A stretch of DNA of 64,000 bases, taken from Centroberyx gerrardi (taxonomy: Eukaryota > Chordata > Actinopteri > Beryciformes > Berycidae). The notes under the pieces are model-generated. The model was not told where the DNA came from. It worked only from the letters and a program-made list of their open reading frames with translations, and ran no database searches. The position numbers were made by a program, and so were the translations under genes. Within the stretch, counting starts at the first letter, position 1. Each line of letters opens with the position of its first letter. Shown piece after piece: positions 1-12,571 of this stretch. Location of the stretch: assembly GCF_048128805.1 (NCBI RefSeq), contig NC_136000.1:21239446-21303445 (forward strand). The letters run 5' to 3'.

Positions 1-63
1 GCAAGAAAGCAGAAAATGCTAAATTACCAAAGGGAGGATGAGAGCGCTTCTCATCTTAAGTGA

Positions 64-93
64 GTGAGAGAGACAGACAGAGAGAGAGAGAGA
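64..93. repeat. GA-rich microsatellite
   Basis: Mostly (GA)n with a few GACA interruptions, at the left edge of the window. Confidence 0.8.
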
Positions 94-1290
94 AGTGAGT
101 ATGAGAAAGACTACACATGTTCCCAAATGCATTCATGTACATGAACATGAACAAATACGCCAACATGACATGCAATTGTATGTACGTCCAAATGTGAGTG
201 GGTGTGCATCTGTGTACGCACAAAAGGAGAGATAGAGGAAGAACTGTTTTTAACTCAATTCTGCTGTTTGTCTCTACCACCACCCCCCGGCATCTAGGAC
301 ACATTGAGGATGCTGTGTGAGTTCTTACGGGGACATCCTTCATCCTAGCAGTGGAATTACCAGGGAGAGAGATTTACTGGGTTGGTCAGATAAGCTGTGG
401 GCAAATTCATGGCTGAGCCTCCGACAGTCCCCACCCCAGCTCCCCAGACACAGACCTGCGATGGACCGACCGCCACATGTATACGCTTTTATGGCATCGC
501 TCCTTAAATGAAATAAGACGCGGAACACTGCTTCAAATGAAATGACTGTTTCATATCAGAGGCAGTTTCTCTATATTGGTATTGTATTATCAAAACATTT
601 ATAAAAGCACAGCAAAGACAAATGCTCCGATTATAAGATTACAGTATGACGTTTTATGATCACAGCAGTGAAAACGTCGAGGTTTCTGCAGCAATAACTT
701 CCATCTGGAAATGGAATTATACTAGAAATATGACTTATCAGAAACATACCAGCCACACTAGACCGGCCGAACAGTAAAACACTAAACAATACAAATCACA
801 GCATTAGCGCAGGTACACTTTCATAATTCACGCCTTTCAGATTTTCCCCTGTGATGAAAAGCTTCTTTCCATTTTCATCTAATTCACACAGCTCTCCCAG
901 GGTGATATATAAGGCACAGCATTCCTAAATGGAGGCAATCTTTAAAAGCTGCACCACCCAGCTGGGTTCACGCGTGTCCCTGGTTTAACATGCCCAAACC
1001 ACTTAGCCGCTGGAGATTGCACCCACGCTGGGCTCGCTGCTCCTGTAAGAGTGGCTGAATTCAACCCTGTCAGAAACACACCGAAGATATACAACATGAC
1101 TGTCTTGGAAAATGCTTCTTACTGGGTATGTAGGTTCTTTCTTCCGTCTTTGTTGTCTTTTTTCCCCCATTAACATCTGTTCTGTTTCATCAAAGGTGCT
1201 GCAAAGCACAGAGTGGCTGAATTATTCACAAATCTGAAAAAGGTAATTGATGATACTCACCGTTGCATGAATAAATAACGATGTGAAAAG

Positions 1291-1338
1291 GTGTGGTGTG
1301 TGTGTGTGTGTGCGCGTGTGTGCGTGTGTGTGTGTGCG
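1291..1338. repeat. TG microsatellite
   Basis: Imperfect (TG)n with TGCG interruptions in the b4galnt4 intron. Confidence 0.85.
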
Positions 1339-1563
1339 CTCTTACACACACCTAGGTGGTGTCCGTTACCGTTTTGCCAGCAGAGTGGTTCTGGCCGAGG
1401 TAAAGCTGACCGACCGTGAGAACCACGAGAGCTAAAATTAGGGAGAAGTGACATCGGAGGGCATGGTTACCATGACAGCAAGCCAGCCTGAGGGTGTTGC
1501 TGCCGAGATAGAACAACAAACCAAATCCAACTTGATACTGAACTGTAACTATATCCGAGTGGT

Positions 1564-1618
1564 TGTGTGTGTGTGTGTGTGTGTGTGCGCGTGTGCGTGT
1601 GTGTGTGTGTATGTGTGT
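1564..1618. repeat. TG microsatellite
   Basis: Imperfect (TG)n, about 55 bp, second of a series of TG arrays in the first 5 kb. Confidence 0.85.
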
Positions 1619-1976
1619 TTCATTAAGGCCTTCTTACCCTTCTCTCAAGAGGTATTACCATAAGACAATGACCCCGCATCCACAAACATATATTGTACAT
1701 CTCCCTTGTTATTTTTAGTCTCTCAGAGGATATTCAATGCACAGAACTGTGAACGCATCGGGCTTCATAAAGTGAGCTCCGGAACATCCCACCAACCCGA
1801 CACTACGCGTTCCGCTCCCATATGTTGTCTCCCTGGGCAACCAAGCAGCCAATCTGTCGAGGCTCCTGAGACTTCCTCTCTCCGACTTCCTCCTCACCAC
1901 TTTGGAGTGATCTCAAGCTAAATACTGGCTTATTTATCCTGCATGATATTATGTGTATGTGTGCGTACACGTACAG

Positions 1977-1982
<6 letters not shown>

Positions 1983-2024
<42 letters not shown>
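1983..2024. repeat. TG microsatellite
   Basis: (TG)n with a short CGCGCG interruption. Confidence 0.85.
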
Positions 2025-4791
2025 CCTCCACATGTGTAAGCATGGTTAATCAATAGAGGCCTGTATGCAGCAGCCAGCCTCCTCCTCCTCAGTAGACCTG
2101 TTGATGCAGAGAAACAGGGGGGCTGTTGTACAACTGGGTGGCCGCATAAATGTGGCTCTCATCTAATATGCACCGCAGTGCTGCCTGCCAACACACTTCC
2201 TCATTGAAATTCTGATTAAATAAGGCCACTCCGGCCAGTGCGCAATCTGCAAACTATTTAATTACACCTTTTTGGCTTTTTCCCCATCATCAAAGCTACA
2301 TGAGCCGCCTTGGTTTTCCAGAAAATAAAAATACATGCCATAAAGAAATAGTCCACGCGCGGGGCCCCGTTTGAATTGTTCATTGTGCCGTGATTACACT
2401 TCCTAGACTGGCCCATTCATGGACAAGTGCCACGCAGGCTGTGTAAATGATACAAAAGTGTATGCTTACATAGGCATGTGCACACAAAGCAAACAGAGAT
2501 TGTTCTGTGATGTATGTTTGTATGTATGTGCCCAAAGATGATGTCAGTGAGGAAAAGCAGCCTCTCCACACGTACAATTTCCTCTTCACAGAGGAAAGCA
2601 TAGAGATGTTTTATAGTCTGGGAAGTAAGTGCACATTTTAGAGACTGAAGAAACTCTGCAGTCTGCGCCCAGAGAGAGTCAAGTGTTTCAGTCCCTCGCC
2701 TCTGGAGCTACATGTGCGCCCTCACTGGCCTTCGACTGGATCCTGACAGCTTTCTCCCCGATCTGTTACCCTCTCTACTCTCCGTCTAAATAAAGAATAA
2801 AAATGCTAAAAGGTGAGTGAACTGCCCAGTCTCATCAGTCTATAGTACGGCTCCATGGCGTACGTGGATTGAATAATTCAGTTGAAAACGATGGCCCATT
2901 TCAATACAGCCGTGGCTGCGTTACTGCTCTGAATGGTTAATGACCTGAAGACGCTTTTTATTTGATTGATTTCTTCAACCACCAATCGTAGTGTGACGTT
3001 GTACTCTGGGTATCCGTCTATGTTATGAATCTATGTTAGGTGCCTGAGGTTTGTACTGTTTGTTGGTTTGTTTATACAAAAAGAAGCATCTGCAATGTCA
3101 TTCCTGACAATGCTTCACAATAAAACACATTTGAAACAATCGTAGTGTGATATTATTATATATATAGTATTATATTACCAAGCACAGCTGTGAATAACTT
3201 TTTACCCATCCTTGTAAGTAATGATGAGTTAATTAACCCTCTCTAACCGACTTTACTGTAAGCGTTTAAACTGATGCTAATCCTCCTTAAGTTACAGTAG
3301 TCATTATCACATCGACTGATGAGTTAGGAATGTCACGGCTCTTCTAGACCTAGCAAAGCCCTTTCAACACCAGCATATAAATGTCACCGACCAGGCAAGC
3401 AGACTAAGGAAACGTTCCCATCTGCAGCAACGTTGTGTGTGAAAATACTTACAAAGGGGGAGGGAGGATTACAACGCACACACATTGGTACAAAGCAACT
3501 CCCACGTGAAGCCAGTGTTGTAGTGTTGGGCACTGTGAAGCTCCACTCCACTGAAGTACCTGCAGCATGAGCGCTTTGCTCAAGGCCACTCTGACACTGG
3601 CTGTTCAGAGTGTTTCTCATTCACTGCCACACCCAGATTTTCGTCAGCCAGTCCACAGGGTTGAACGAGAGACTTTCTGGTGAGAAGGCCTCCTCTCTAA
3701 GTTTCAGGCCACTGCTGCCGCCTCGCTGTGTCGACCCAGTCAGCTGACAGGCGAGCGGACTGAGGTGAGCAGACTGCCACACAGACTGACAGACACACAG
3801 ACTGTGCATCAAGTCATCTGCTGTAAACCGTCTTCCCCACGCATATCAAGCGATTATTCACAATTAGACAGAGGCATTCTCAACAGGGCCCTTCGTGCCA
3901 AGATGTTTATATTGCTCATACGTCTGCTGGTCATATGCCAATAGGACATTATCTCGTGGATGAACCACTCGCAGCAAGCTGTCTTACACTGGAGCTTGTT
4001 CGGGGAAGAAGGGAAGATGTGGCCGGGATAAATCTAATTTAGCCCAAAATAGAGACAAGCGGAATGAAAATTCGACAAATTGTCATTTCATATTAGAATG
4101 AGAGAAGACCCGGGCCAAAAATGAAATTACATTATTTCTACCTGCCCAATCTCAGCACCAGGAATCAATAAAGATTCTTGCGTGGAGAGAATACTGCCAG
4201 CCTGATATGAATATTTACACACTTCATAGAGCCCCATTTTCAGTAATGGCTACATCTCACTTAGAAACCCTTGGTGCGAGAGGGGACATGTTATTCATAA
4301 GAGGTTAAGTGAGTTGACCTGCTCAAACGGCTGCTAAATGGAAGACAGTCAATTAGACACACAGCAAAGCACAGCACAGCACAGCACAGTACAACGGCTT
4401 GAAAGCAGCGGAGTCAGACAGACAGACTATTAGTGGAATTCTTAAAATGAGGAAGGGAGTCACAGCGAAAGAGAGACTTCTGTGATTTCAGAGAATGAAA
4501 GGGATTCTTCTGCTCTTGGCCAAGTGAACACAAAATCAGCCGCTGCATTGCTGACAGCACAATCACTAAGCCTGAAAGACAACACACTGCGAGCCGCTGA
4601 TATCCAGTCACTCTACTTGTCCAGGAGCATTGTGTTCGAGAATGGAAAGCAACATTTCTCCATAACGCACGGTCAGACGGGAACAGGGGAGTCGATACAG
4701 GAGGAGCACCGAAAGCAAATCAAACAGTGGAGAGAAGAAGAAGACGAAAGGAGATGGAGAAGTGAAGCGCTGCCTGTCCTTCTCCAAGTCC

Positions 4792-4794
<3 letters not shown>

Positions 4795-4826
<32 letters not shown>
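4795..4826. repeat. TG microsatellite
   Basis: Pure (TG)16. Confidence 0.9.
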
Positions 4827-4828
<2 letters not shown>

Positions 4829-5094
4829 CCTCACGTTATCTCAACATACAGACATCGCCTTCCCTGAACATGTGGCAAGAGTGACAATACGAGACAAGAT
4901 TGACTCACGCCATCATTTAGTCTAAACTGTGAACTGGTTTTCTCAAGAATCCCAACATACACTAATAACTGAGCTGTAGTTACCAACGGCAACAAGCCAG
5001 TCTGGTTCAGGACTCTCATCATCAGCAAACTAAATCTAGTCTGGAGCTGGGAAAACCCCACGGCTGAGATCAGAGAGAACGAAATGATCCCTGC

Positions 5095-5139
5095 GTGTGT
5101 GTGTGTGTGTGTGTATGTGTGTATGTGTGTGTGTGTGTG
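5095..5139. repeat. TG microsatellite
   Basis: (TG)n with TATG interruptions. Confidence 0.85.
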
Positions 5140-5408
5140 CACGCGCGGTGTACTACACACTTCAAGGACATCCTAATCGTTAGGTATCACTTTACAAAGA
5201 CAGCTGCAGAAGACACAGTATACCATCAGCCCATGTTAAAGCTGTAGTAGGTGATGGCACCATAATATCAGTCAATAGCGTTATCAATGTTTTCTATTCA
5301 AAGCTGTCGTTCCTGTAACTCCCTGCGTCAGCCTCTGTCGTTCCCGGGCCGGTCCTGCTGCACGCCGGGGACGAACGCAATCAAGCCTTCCCAATATGAA
5401 GCTTACCA

Positions 5409-5429
5409 CAGCAGCAGCAGCAGCAGCAG
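5409..5429. repeat. (CAG)7 trinucleotide run
   Basis: Seven CAG copies in non-coding sequence, with a short (CA)n about 25 bp to the right. Confidence 0.85.
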
Positions 5430-5812
5430 GTGGTGATGTGTCCCCACCCCACACACACACACACACAGTCACACGCACACTTTCCACGTACGACTGGCAT
5501 CTCATGACCTCTGAAGCCACCTTCATGAATAACCCTTTGATTATTAATGTGCAGTAGGCTTCCTGGCTGTCGACCCGGCTGGAGAACGCGGCGCCTTACT
5601 GAGCCTAGAGAAGGAAACTATTGTTAATTTATGAGACGCGCTGCCTCTCTGTGCTACTTCATCTCATGGTGGATCTGGACCTATACCCATCACACTAACC
5701 AGCCAGGGTATGCGGGGGTAAAAAAATATATTTATGTGAAAGTCAGTGGGGACAGTTGTTATGGGGGATGCACCTTTCATAAATCCACCTCATCAATGTG
5801 TAGTACTGTAAT

Positions 5813-6150
5813 ATTCCTATAGGGACTTAGTGTATCTGTAGTGTGTATTCAGTGGTGGGTTTACAGTGACCTTATCACGCTTTATGGCATTTTTTATCTC
5901 CTATGGTAACACTATAATATTCCTACAGGGACTTACAGTGTATCTGTGATAGTCAGTGGTGCGTTTATAGCAGCCTTATTATGCTTGATGGCATTTTTTA
6001 TCTCCTATGTTATCACAATAATATTCCTAGAATATTCCTATAGGGAGTTGTTGTGCATCCATGGTATTCAGTGGTGAGTTTATAGTGACCTTATCCCACT
6101 TTACGGTATTTTTATCTCCTGTGGTATCACTAGAATATCCCATAGAGACT
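5813..6150. repeat. Tandem repeat, about three copies of a ~105-bp unit
   Basis: Copies begin with an ATTCCTA(T/C)AGGGA-type motif at 5813, 5919 and 6034, with a decayed fourth start near 6135. Each contains an ATTCAGTGG-like stretch, a (G/T)TTATAGTGACCTTAT stretch, a TTTATGGCATTTTTTATCTCC stretch and a GGTATCACTATAAT-like end. Spacings are about 106, 115 and 101 bp. Single diverged copies of the same unit occur near 45.3 kb and 47.3 kb, so this is a dispersed family that has duplicated locally here. Confidence 0.8.
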
Positions 6151-6232
6151 ATTGCTGTGATATTTGTATACTAGCTTTTTGACAACCATCAGTGAGTTCA
6201 TTTGAAAGCAGCATTCCCACAGGACGGCCTAC

Positions 6233-6374
6233 CTTTGCCGTAGTTGAAGTGGAGCTTGATGGTCTTGCCCTGGTTGATGTGCAGGTAGGTGAACCACACG
6301 GCGGAGGTGAGCAGCACCAGCAGCAGCAGGAGCTTGAACTGCTTCCGGATCTTCTTCACGGGGAAGCGCAGCAT
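6233..6374 (-). CDS. b4galnt4: b4galnt4-like beta-1,4-N-acetylgalactosaminyltransferase, first coding exon (partial gene)
   Basis: First coding exon of a type II Golgi glycosyltransferase. Family enzymes transfer GalNAc from UDP-GalNAc to terminal GlcNAc to make LacdiNAc; the catalytic part lies outside this window. The exon encodes a short basic cytoplasmic tail (MLRFPVKKIRKQFK) followed by a leucine-rich signal anchor (LLLLLVLLTSAVWFTYLHI) and the start of the stem. The tail resembles the human B4GALNT4 N terminus (MPRLPVKKIRKQ, from memory), which is why the ATG at 6374 is preferred over an in-frame ATG ten codons upstream at 6404. The exon ends in phase 1 at a GTAGGC donor (6232 downward). 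Later exons must lie at lower coordinates, beyond position 1. The b4galnt3 paralogue is possible but fits the tail less well. Confidence 0.72.
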
Positions 6375-7400
6375 CCTGGCTCCAACATCCTCCGGTAGCC
6401 ACACCGTAGAAAGTAAAACCGGGGCCGGAAAGTAGTAGTCGGGGAGTAGTTGTAGGGGGGGGTTCGGCTGTAGAAACGGACTGCCGCTCCAATCAGACTG
6501 ATGGCATCCCGGGCAGACCGACGACCCTACAGCTCGCTTGGAAACGCGGAGTGTTACTACTGCGTTAAAGCGCGCCCCGTTCCTTTGGATCCATGGTCTG
6601 ACAGCAGTGCCAAACTAGCCGTATCCTCAGATGTGGGTCCAACTACCTCTGTGGCAGTCATTGCAGCCCCGGCTCTCTGTTTCCCTGGGAATAGTGCGGC
6701 TTGTAAACAGGCTTTCCTCCTTGTGCCTCCAGCCGGCGGGGCAGGGAAAGGGCTGCAGATCAAATGCCGTTAAGTTCAGTTAAGAGTGTGACCGAGGGAA
6801 CAAAATAGCAGTCCGGCGATAATCTACACAAATCCCCTCTAGCTCAAGCCTTTGCTGACACCGCGACGCTGATTATTTTATCGGCTACTCAAGGATCATC
6901 CCCTGCCAGGGTTTAGCGCAAAGTATCAAAGATCTAGGAGAGAAATTTAGTTCCCACGTAGAGACCCGATCGCAGCGAGCATCTCCACAGAGCCACAGCC
7001 TGTGCCACAACACTGGAGGATCCGTTCGCGCGTCATGGCAACGTCGGTCCTAGTGGAAAATAGACAGACAGATGTATCCTGCAGAAATGACAGATTTCTT
7101 GGTCTTAATTTTCTTAATCTTTCCAAATGAGAACAGCTGAATTTTCAGAAGGGCCTGCCATTAAAAAATACCACAGGCTAGTGCCGGTGAAACCTTTGAG
7201 AGACACTGCAGAAGAAGTGGCAATAAAGGCAACCTGATCGGGGGAGGTTCAATTGGCAATCAACCAAATGTCACAGCCCCTGCGCTCCATCAATTGTTAA
7301 ACACAGCTGAAACCGGGATACTGGCGTCCAATCGACGGTAACGGATTTAGTTGGAGCGCGTTTTTATTTAAGTCCCGGGAGAGGAGGGGCGATCAGCTGT
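6375..7400 (-). promoter_or_regulatory. CpG-rich 5' region of b4galnt4
   Basis: The kilobase upstream of the b4galnt4 start codon is visibly richer in CpG than the surrounding sequence. An inverted CCAAT (CCAATCAG on plus, near 6490) would suit a minus-strand promoter. No TATA box is evident. This is a proposed promoter and 5' UTR zone without an exact start site. Confidence 0.4.
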
Positions 7401-10400
7401 CATCCTCATACTCGGGCTGGTTTAAAGCCCCCAGAGGAGTACATTTTAAACCGATGTGAATCACTAACTGCGAATGCTCCATGGTGGGTACGGGCGTAAA
7501 AAAAAGGGAGGTTTTGATAAAACCTGTTCAAATGTTTCTGTCCGATGTGAGGTCCAGGGAAGGCTGTCCTGGCTCTCGGGTGTCCATGTGCTCCTATGCT
7601 GCTCCGTTATCTCACAGCAGGTGCATTTTACCCAATTCTTCCAAAGTACCTGCGTTGTCCGAGTCCACCGAGCGTGCGTAAAAACCGTAAGCAAAACCCC
7701 GCTGAAGAATCGCATCCACGTTAAACTAATAAATAGTGTTATACGGTGCTAGCGGCGATGCACTGCCCGTGTTGTTATTCTATCATGAGCTTTTTTTCCC
7801 ATTAAAACGCCGCAATAGCATCGCCCGACCCGCTTGTCACAGTGCGCACCGTGTAAAAACAGATGGAAATCTCCAAGAAAGGTGCCACGGGAAAACCAGC
7901 AGCAGCCTGTGATATAACATGGTTTTGTTTTGCTACAATGAAACACATAAAGGTGTCTCCTTGCACGGCAAAGCTCTGTACGCCCATCAATTGAGCATCT
8001 TAACGGTGCTGAGCAACCGAACTTGAGAGGAGGGTAGGTGACAGGTCTGGCATCCAATCACAATCCTCCGTTCAGAGGAGGCGGGATGACGACATTGGGC
8101 TTGACCGTTGCTTGGTCCTAATTATACTGACCATAAAATATTGTAGTACTAGTATGATCCAGCATCAAATAGTTTAACATACGGACTAAAACTTGTTAAT
8201 CTTTCATAGTTTGTCTTTTTTTTTCTGAATACAAAGCCTGTAGCCCCATGTTTATTAAATAACCAATGATTTGTCTTTTTTAGAGAATTAAAAAATACAA
8301 CCCGAAGAATGAAATTAATGTGGCGATTAGCTGTTATTAAACATAGCCAGCGTACAATGTAATGAAACATCGTACATCGGAATAGTCGTTTTCTTACTTT
8401 ATTAGTCTAGCACATTTCATACAAACAGCAAATTCAATGTGCAAAACACAACAAATACATAATTTGTCAAGTAAAATGACATATTAAAAAAGAAAGACAG
8501 AAAGAAAGATAAAAATCGGGAGCCTAAGGATAGAAATCACAACGATCAACTCATAAAATGACATATAAGAAAGAAAGAAAGAAAGGAAGGAAGAAAGAAT
8601 AGGTAAGTAACGATAATAAAAATAGAAATAAATAGTAATAAAAATAATAACACCATGAGAAGTGAATTGGAGGATGGGGGTGGGATATAGTTTTTGTATA
8701 ATTCAACTTCAATCTGATATTTAGAACGTGTGATATAAAGTAAGGACTTATTTTTGGATTGGTGACTGAAATAACATTACTGAAATTGAGATTGCAATTC
8801 ATCACATTACTCTTTTAATGAGAAAAGTAATAACATTACTGTAATGCGTTACTGAGTTACTCGTTCCCACCCATCACTGTCCATTACACAGCCTGCTGTC
8901 TATCAGAGGCATTACCGACACCTTCAGACGCACTGGGGATGCGCGCTCGGCTGCCGCCTTCTGGTAAAACAGAAAAGAGCAACAGTCACAGCCAGTAGAA
9001 TCCGTTACTAACCACACACTGTACAATCAAGGGTGTTAATGTCCAAACCTTGTGTGTACAATATGCATCTCCATGTGGAGGAATAAAGAGCGTAATTGCA
9101 TTTATGTTCTGTTTATGCCCCCATTATAAATGATTAGCTGTGGCTATGGAGGCCACTACTGTCTCCCAGTTGTACTGTTTCTTTCAGAGTACACAGATTC
9201 CTATTCATATTTCCAGTGGTACCACACAGACAATTACAGGTAGCTTAGATAATTACTCATGTTATAACCCAATGACTATTGTAGCCAAGTAATAGCAATA
9301 GCAAGAATTGACCTCTTAATTAGAATTGATTGAAAATCAAATGCAGGAGAACAGAAAACATTAAAAGGAATGTGTAAGTGAAGTAAAAAACATCAGAGGC
9401 TTTTTAACATTAACCTGAGAAAAACACATAATCTTTTTTCATGTGCTGATATCATTCACTTTAGACTGGCACAATGTATAGAGCATTATGGTTCATCCGC
9501 AGCTTAAGTACATGTCCAATCAACTATAAGCATCTACTGCAGGCTGCTGATGGCATTATAAATCTAGATAAAGGATCAAAGGACATGAAACCTGGCCTAT
9601 AAGAATATGACCTCGATTTAGTTCGTCCCAGCTGTGTTTTCCGAATCAGTCAGGCCACAAGCCGTAATCCCCTGTCTCCGTGGATTAATAATGTAATCTT
9701 CGGGGCAAACACTGAACGTAAATGAAATGCTTAGGTATTCATCTGGGCACTATTGAAATGAATCACCAGTGAATGACCTGAGACAAACGCCGTTCACGCT
9801 GAAACAAAAACTTTCACCTTGCATGTGCTGTTGCAGGAACAACTGCTGGTATTTCATCATGCGTACTGGTTTGGAAAGTCATCCAAAGTGGGTAATCATT
9901 TTGGTTCCTGTAGTGCAGTTTTTTTTTTTTTTGTACTTGGCTGCAGGACGATTTCCCGGGCCTTTTGGGGTCCTGATTCATTTCCTCCTTACGTTTGATC
10001 ATCTGCCTTTTATTTCAAGACAAACAAGCCTCTCCTCTACCCGGCGTACCCAATATTCTGTCTGCTCCTCTCTGCTTCTGTTTCATCCGAGGGTGGGCAA
10101 GCATCCAGCGCACAGCGGGGGACCAGCGGGCTTTTAACTCACATTAAAGGTAGAAAGGAGGTTCGCACACTGTGTACGGCTCCATTTTATTGGTGAGCAG
10201 TACAAGCAGAGGGTGGAAATTGACTCAGAGTAAACTTTTATATGATATGAGGCACTTACACATAAAGGCATGCCTTTCTCTGGCTTTTTATAACTTTCTT
10301 GTCAAACACATCTCGTATTTCCCTTTTTTACAATCTCTACCCTTCTATACTGATGTTGTTTTTCCCTCTCAGCCTCCTCTCTCTCGCCTGTGGAGACATT

Positions 10401-11215
10401 TGGCATCTGGGTTACAACCTCCAGGGATCTCCGTGGATGGATGAATCCAGGAGGAGGCGGGTGTGCAGCGGAGTGATATGGAAAGAGAGGGTGCTCGCTG
10501 TGTGGGGGGGCCGATACAGGTAGAGGAGCCGCTGTCTCTGGAGGTATTATGGAGGCCAGGCCCACAGGGAGGAGTGTGTGCCCAGCTGGCTGTGACAGGT
10601 GCCACAGCGCGGCTCTGAGGTTGCCATATCGCTGAGCACGGCCGAGGGGGAAAGGCGCCGCTAGGGAGTCGGTATGCAGAGAGCATCCGTTCAGCTCAGA
10701 GTGTGACGGTGTTTGCATTTTGAGCGGAGGAGATGTCACGCAGACAAGCATGAGAGGAGAAACCGTCCCTCCTGTCGAGGCTGCCGCAGCTAGTGGTCTT
10801 GATCAGGGATTCGCATGATTCAAGACCTCTGGGGAAGATCAAGTCGGTCTCCAGCGTTTTTTCAGATTTCTCTCCTTTTTCTTTTTCTAATCTAACATCT
10901 GTCCTCCTGCCTGTCTGTCGCTGTCTATCTCTGCCTGTCTGTCTCTATCTCTCTCTCTGTCTCTCTCTCTTTCCTCCAACCTGCCTTTTTCCTGGGCAGC
11001 ACAGCAGCTCACAGGCTTTGATGAGAGGTCTGAGCTGAAATGTCACAGGGATTAAGGGGTTTTGCCTCCTGCATCCTGCTGGATCAGTTCTGGCTGCCCT
11101 CTGCGCCGGTGCTTCCTCCTCGCCAAACAGGTGCCGAGTGGCATTTCTTTCTGCTCCTCTGTGTCCTATTGAATTACCTTCTGGGGAAATAACACTGCTC
11201 CGTGTTTACAGATGA

Positions 11216-11360
11216 CTAAGGAGGGAAACGGGGGATGAGGGGAGACGGAGGGAGGAGACGAGATGAGGGGAGAGGAGTGGAGAGGAGGAGAGGTGATTGG
11301 ACAGGAGCAGGGATGAGGGGAGAGGAGATGATCCCGGAGGGAAGAGGAGGAAATGGGGAA
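11216..11360. repeat. Purine-rich GGA/GAGG tract
   Basis: About 145 bp of almost pure G and A on the plus strand in irregular GGGGAGA/GGAGGAG units. Confidence 0.8.
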
Positions 11361-11587
11361 ATGTGGTTCCTCCATTTGAGTTTAATAGGGATATTGCTCT
11401 TTATTAGCATAGCACAGGACTGTATATAAACCCCGACCATTAACAAATACACAAACTGACAGATAGGTAAATATACGCTTATGTTGAACCAGTTGAAAAA
11501 AAAATGTAATTTTCATAATTTAGATGTTTTTGGTTGTAGAGAAAAATCATTGCAATAATTCCTACTTCCAGCTTCTTAAAACCTCCT

Positions 11588-11630
11588 CACACACACACAC
11601 ACACACGCATACACGCACACGCACACACAC
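11588..11630. repeat. CA microsatellite
   Basis: (CA)n with GCAT/ACGC interruptions. Confidence 0.85.
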
Positions 11631-12493
11631 TAACAAATACAAACGCATACACTCATCTGCAGCTGTTTCCTCCAAATCCGGTCAGACAGATTTGAAAATT
11701 AGACGTCTCCAGAGATGTGCAGCGCAGCAGAAGGAGCGTTTAACATCAGATAGATACAGTTGCTGCCATATTAACAGCATTTTGCAGTATTTCATTTGGA
11801 GTGTATCACAATGTCAAAGCCTTGAACACACCAAACCGCATTCCCCAGTCCGGCTTGACCTTTTCCCCCGAGGGCCGCAGCTACTGGAACGCTGCCTGCC
11901 GTTCCACAAAGATCTCTTCGCCGCTGCTGCTGTGCTGTAGAGGATTCCTGAATTACACTCACCCTCTAAACTGCATTCCCATCTGAACAGGTGATGCATC
12001 TAAACACAGCAACAGTAAAAATAGCTCCGCTGCCAGTGTTACATTAGCTGTGACCATGAAATCATTGGCTTCTTTAGTTTCAAAGCATTTCTTCTGAGGA
12101 CACTGTAACACGGAAGCGTGGAATATCAAAAGACACCATGAGTCTGTGATTTTTGTTGACAATTCTCTGGCTCCTCTCTCAAAGCGCGGATTGTATTCAT
12201 CACGAAGCCATTGCAAAAGCTCCAACAACTGAGACCAAAGTGACTATTGTAGCGATACCGTCTGTCTTTCATCAAGACTGAATATCCATGCCTGGCCTCT
12301 TTTTCAGATTCAATGGTGACAGAAGAAGAGCAGTGGCAGAAAATAAAATCCATCCAATTCATTCATTATGTTTTGGGCTGCGAGGATGAATGCGCTCAGA
12401 GAGAAATCTAGGTCATTTCTCCATCGTTAGTATGCCAGCCAGGTGTAGCGCAAAGAGGATTAGAGGGAAGTAATGCCAATGGGGCTCTCTATG

Positions 12494-12539
12494 TCTCTCT
12501 CTCTTTCTTTCTCTCCATCTCTCTCTCTCTATCTCCATC

Positions 12540-12571
<32 letters not shown>
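12494..12571. repeat. CT microsatellite
   Basis: Imperfect (CT)n with CCAT interruptions, ending in about 11 pure copies. Confidence 0.85.

Larger units (their letters stand above)
1..6232 (-). other. b4galnt4 intron 1 (non-coding stretch)
   Basis: Everything left of the b4galnt4 exon 1 donor should be its first intron. I see no exon with credible splice sites and conserved coding content on either strand. The stretch holds several TG microsatellites, a (CAG)7 run and the ~105-bp tandem repeat at 5813-6150. Open frames here are short and follow the microsatellites. Confidence 0.6.

Noticed and set aside
4482-4925. 147-codon plus-strand frame in the b4galnt4 intron
   Set aside because: Runs through a TG microsatellite (VCVCVCV) and shows no family resemblance.
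10302-10751. 149-codon minus-strand frame in the b4galnt4-igsf22 spacer
   Set aside because: Composition is not protein-like, no splice context or recognisable domain, and overlapping frames of similar length occur.
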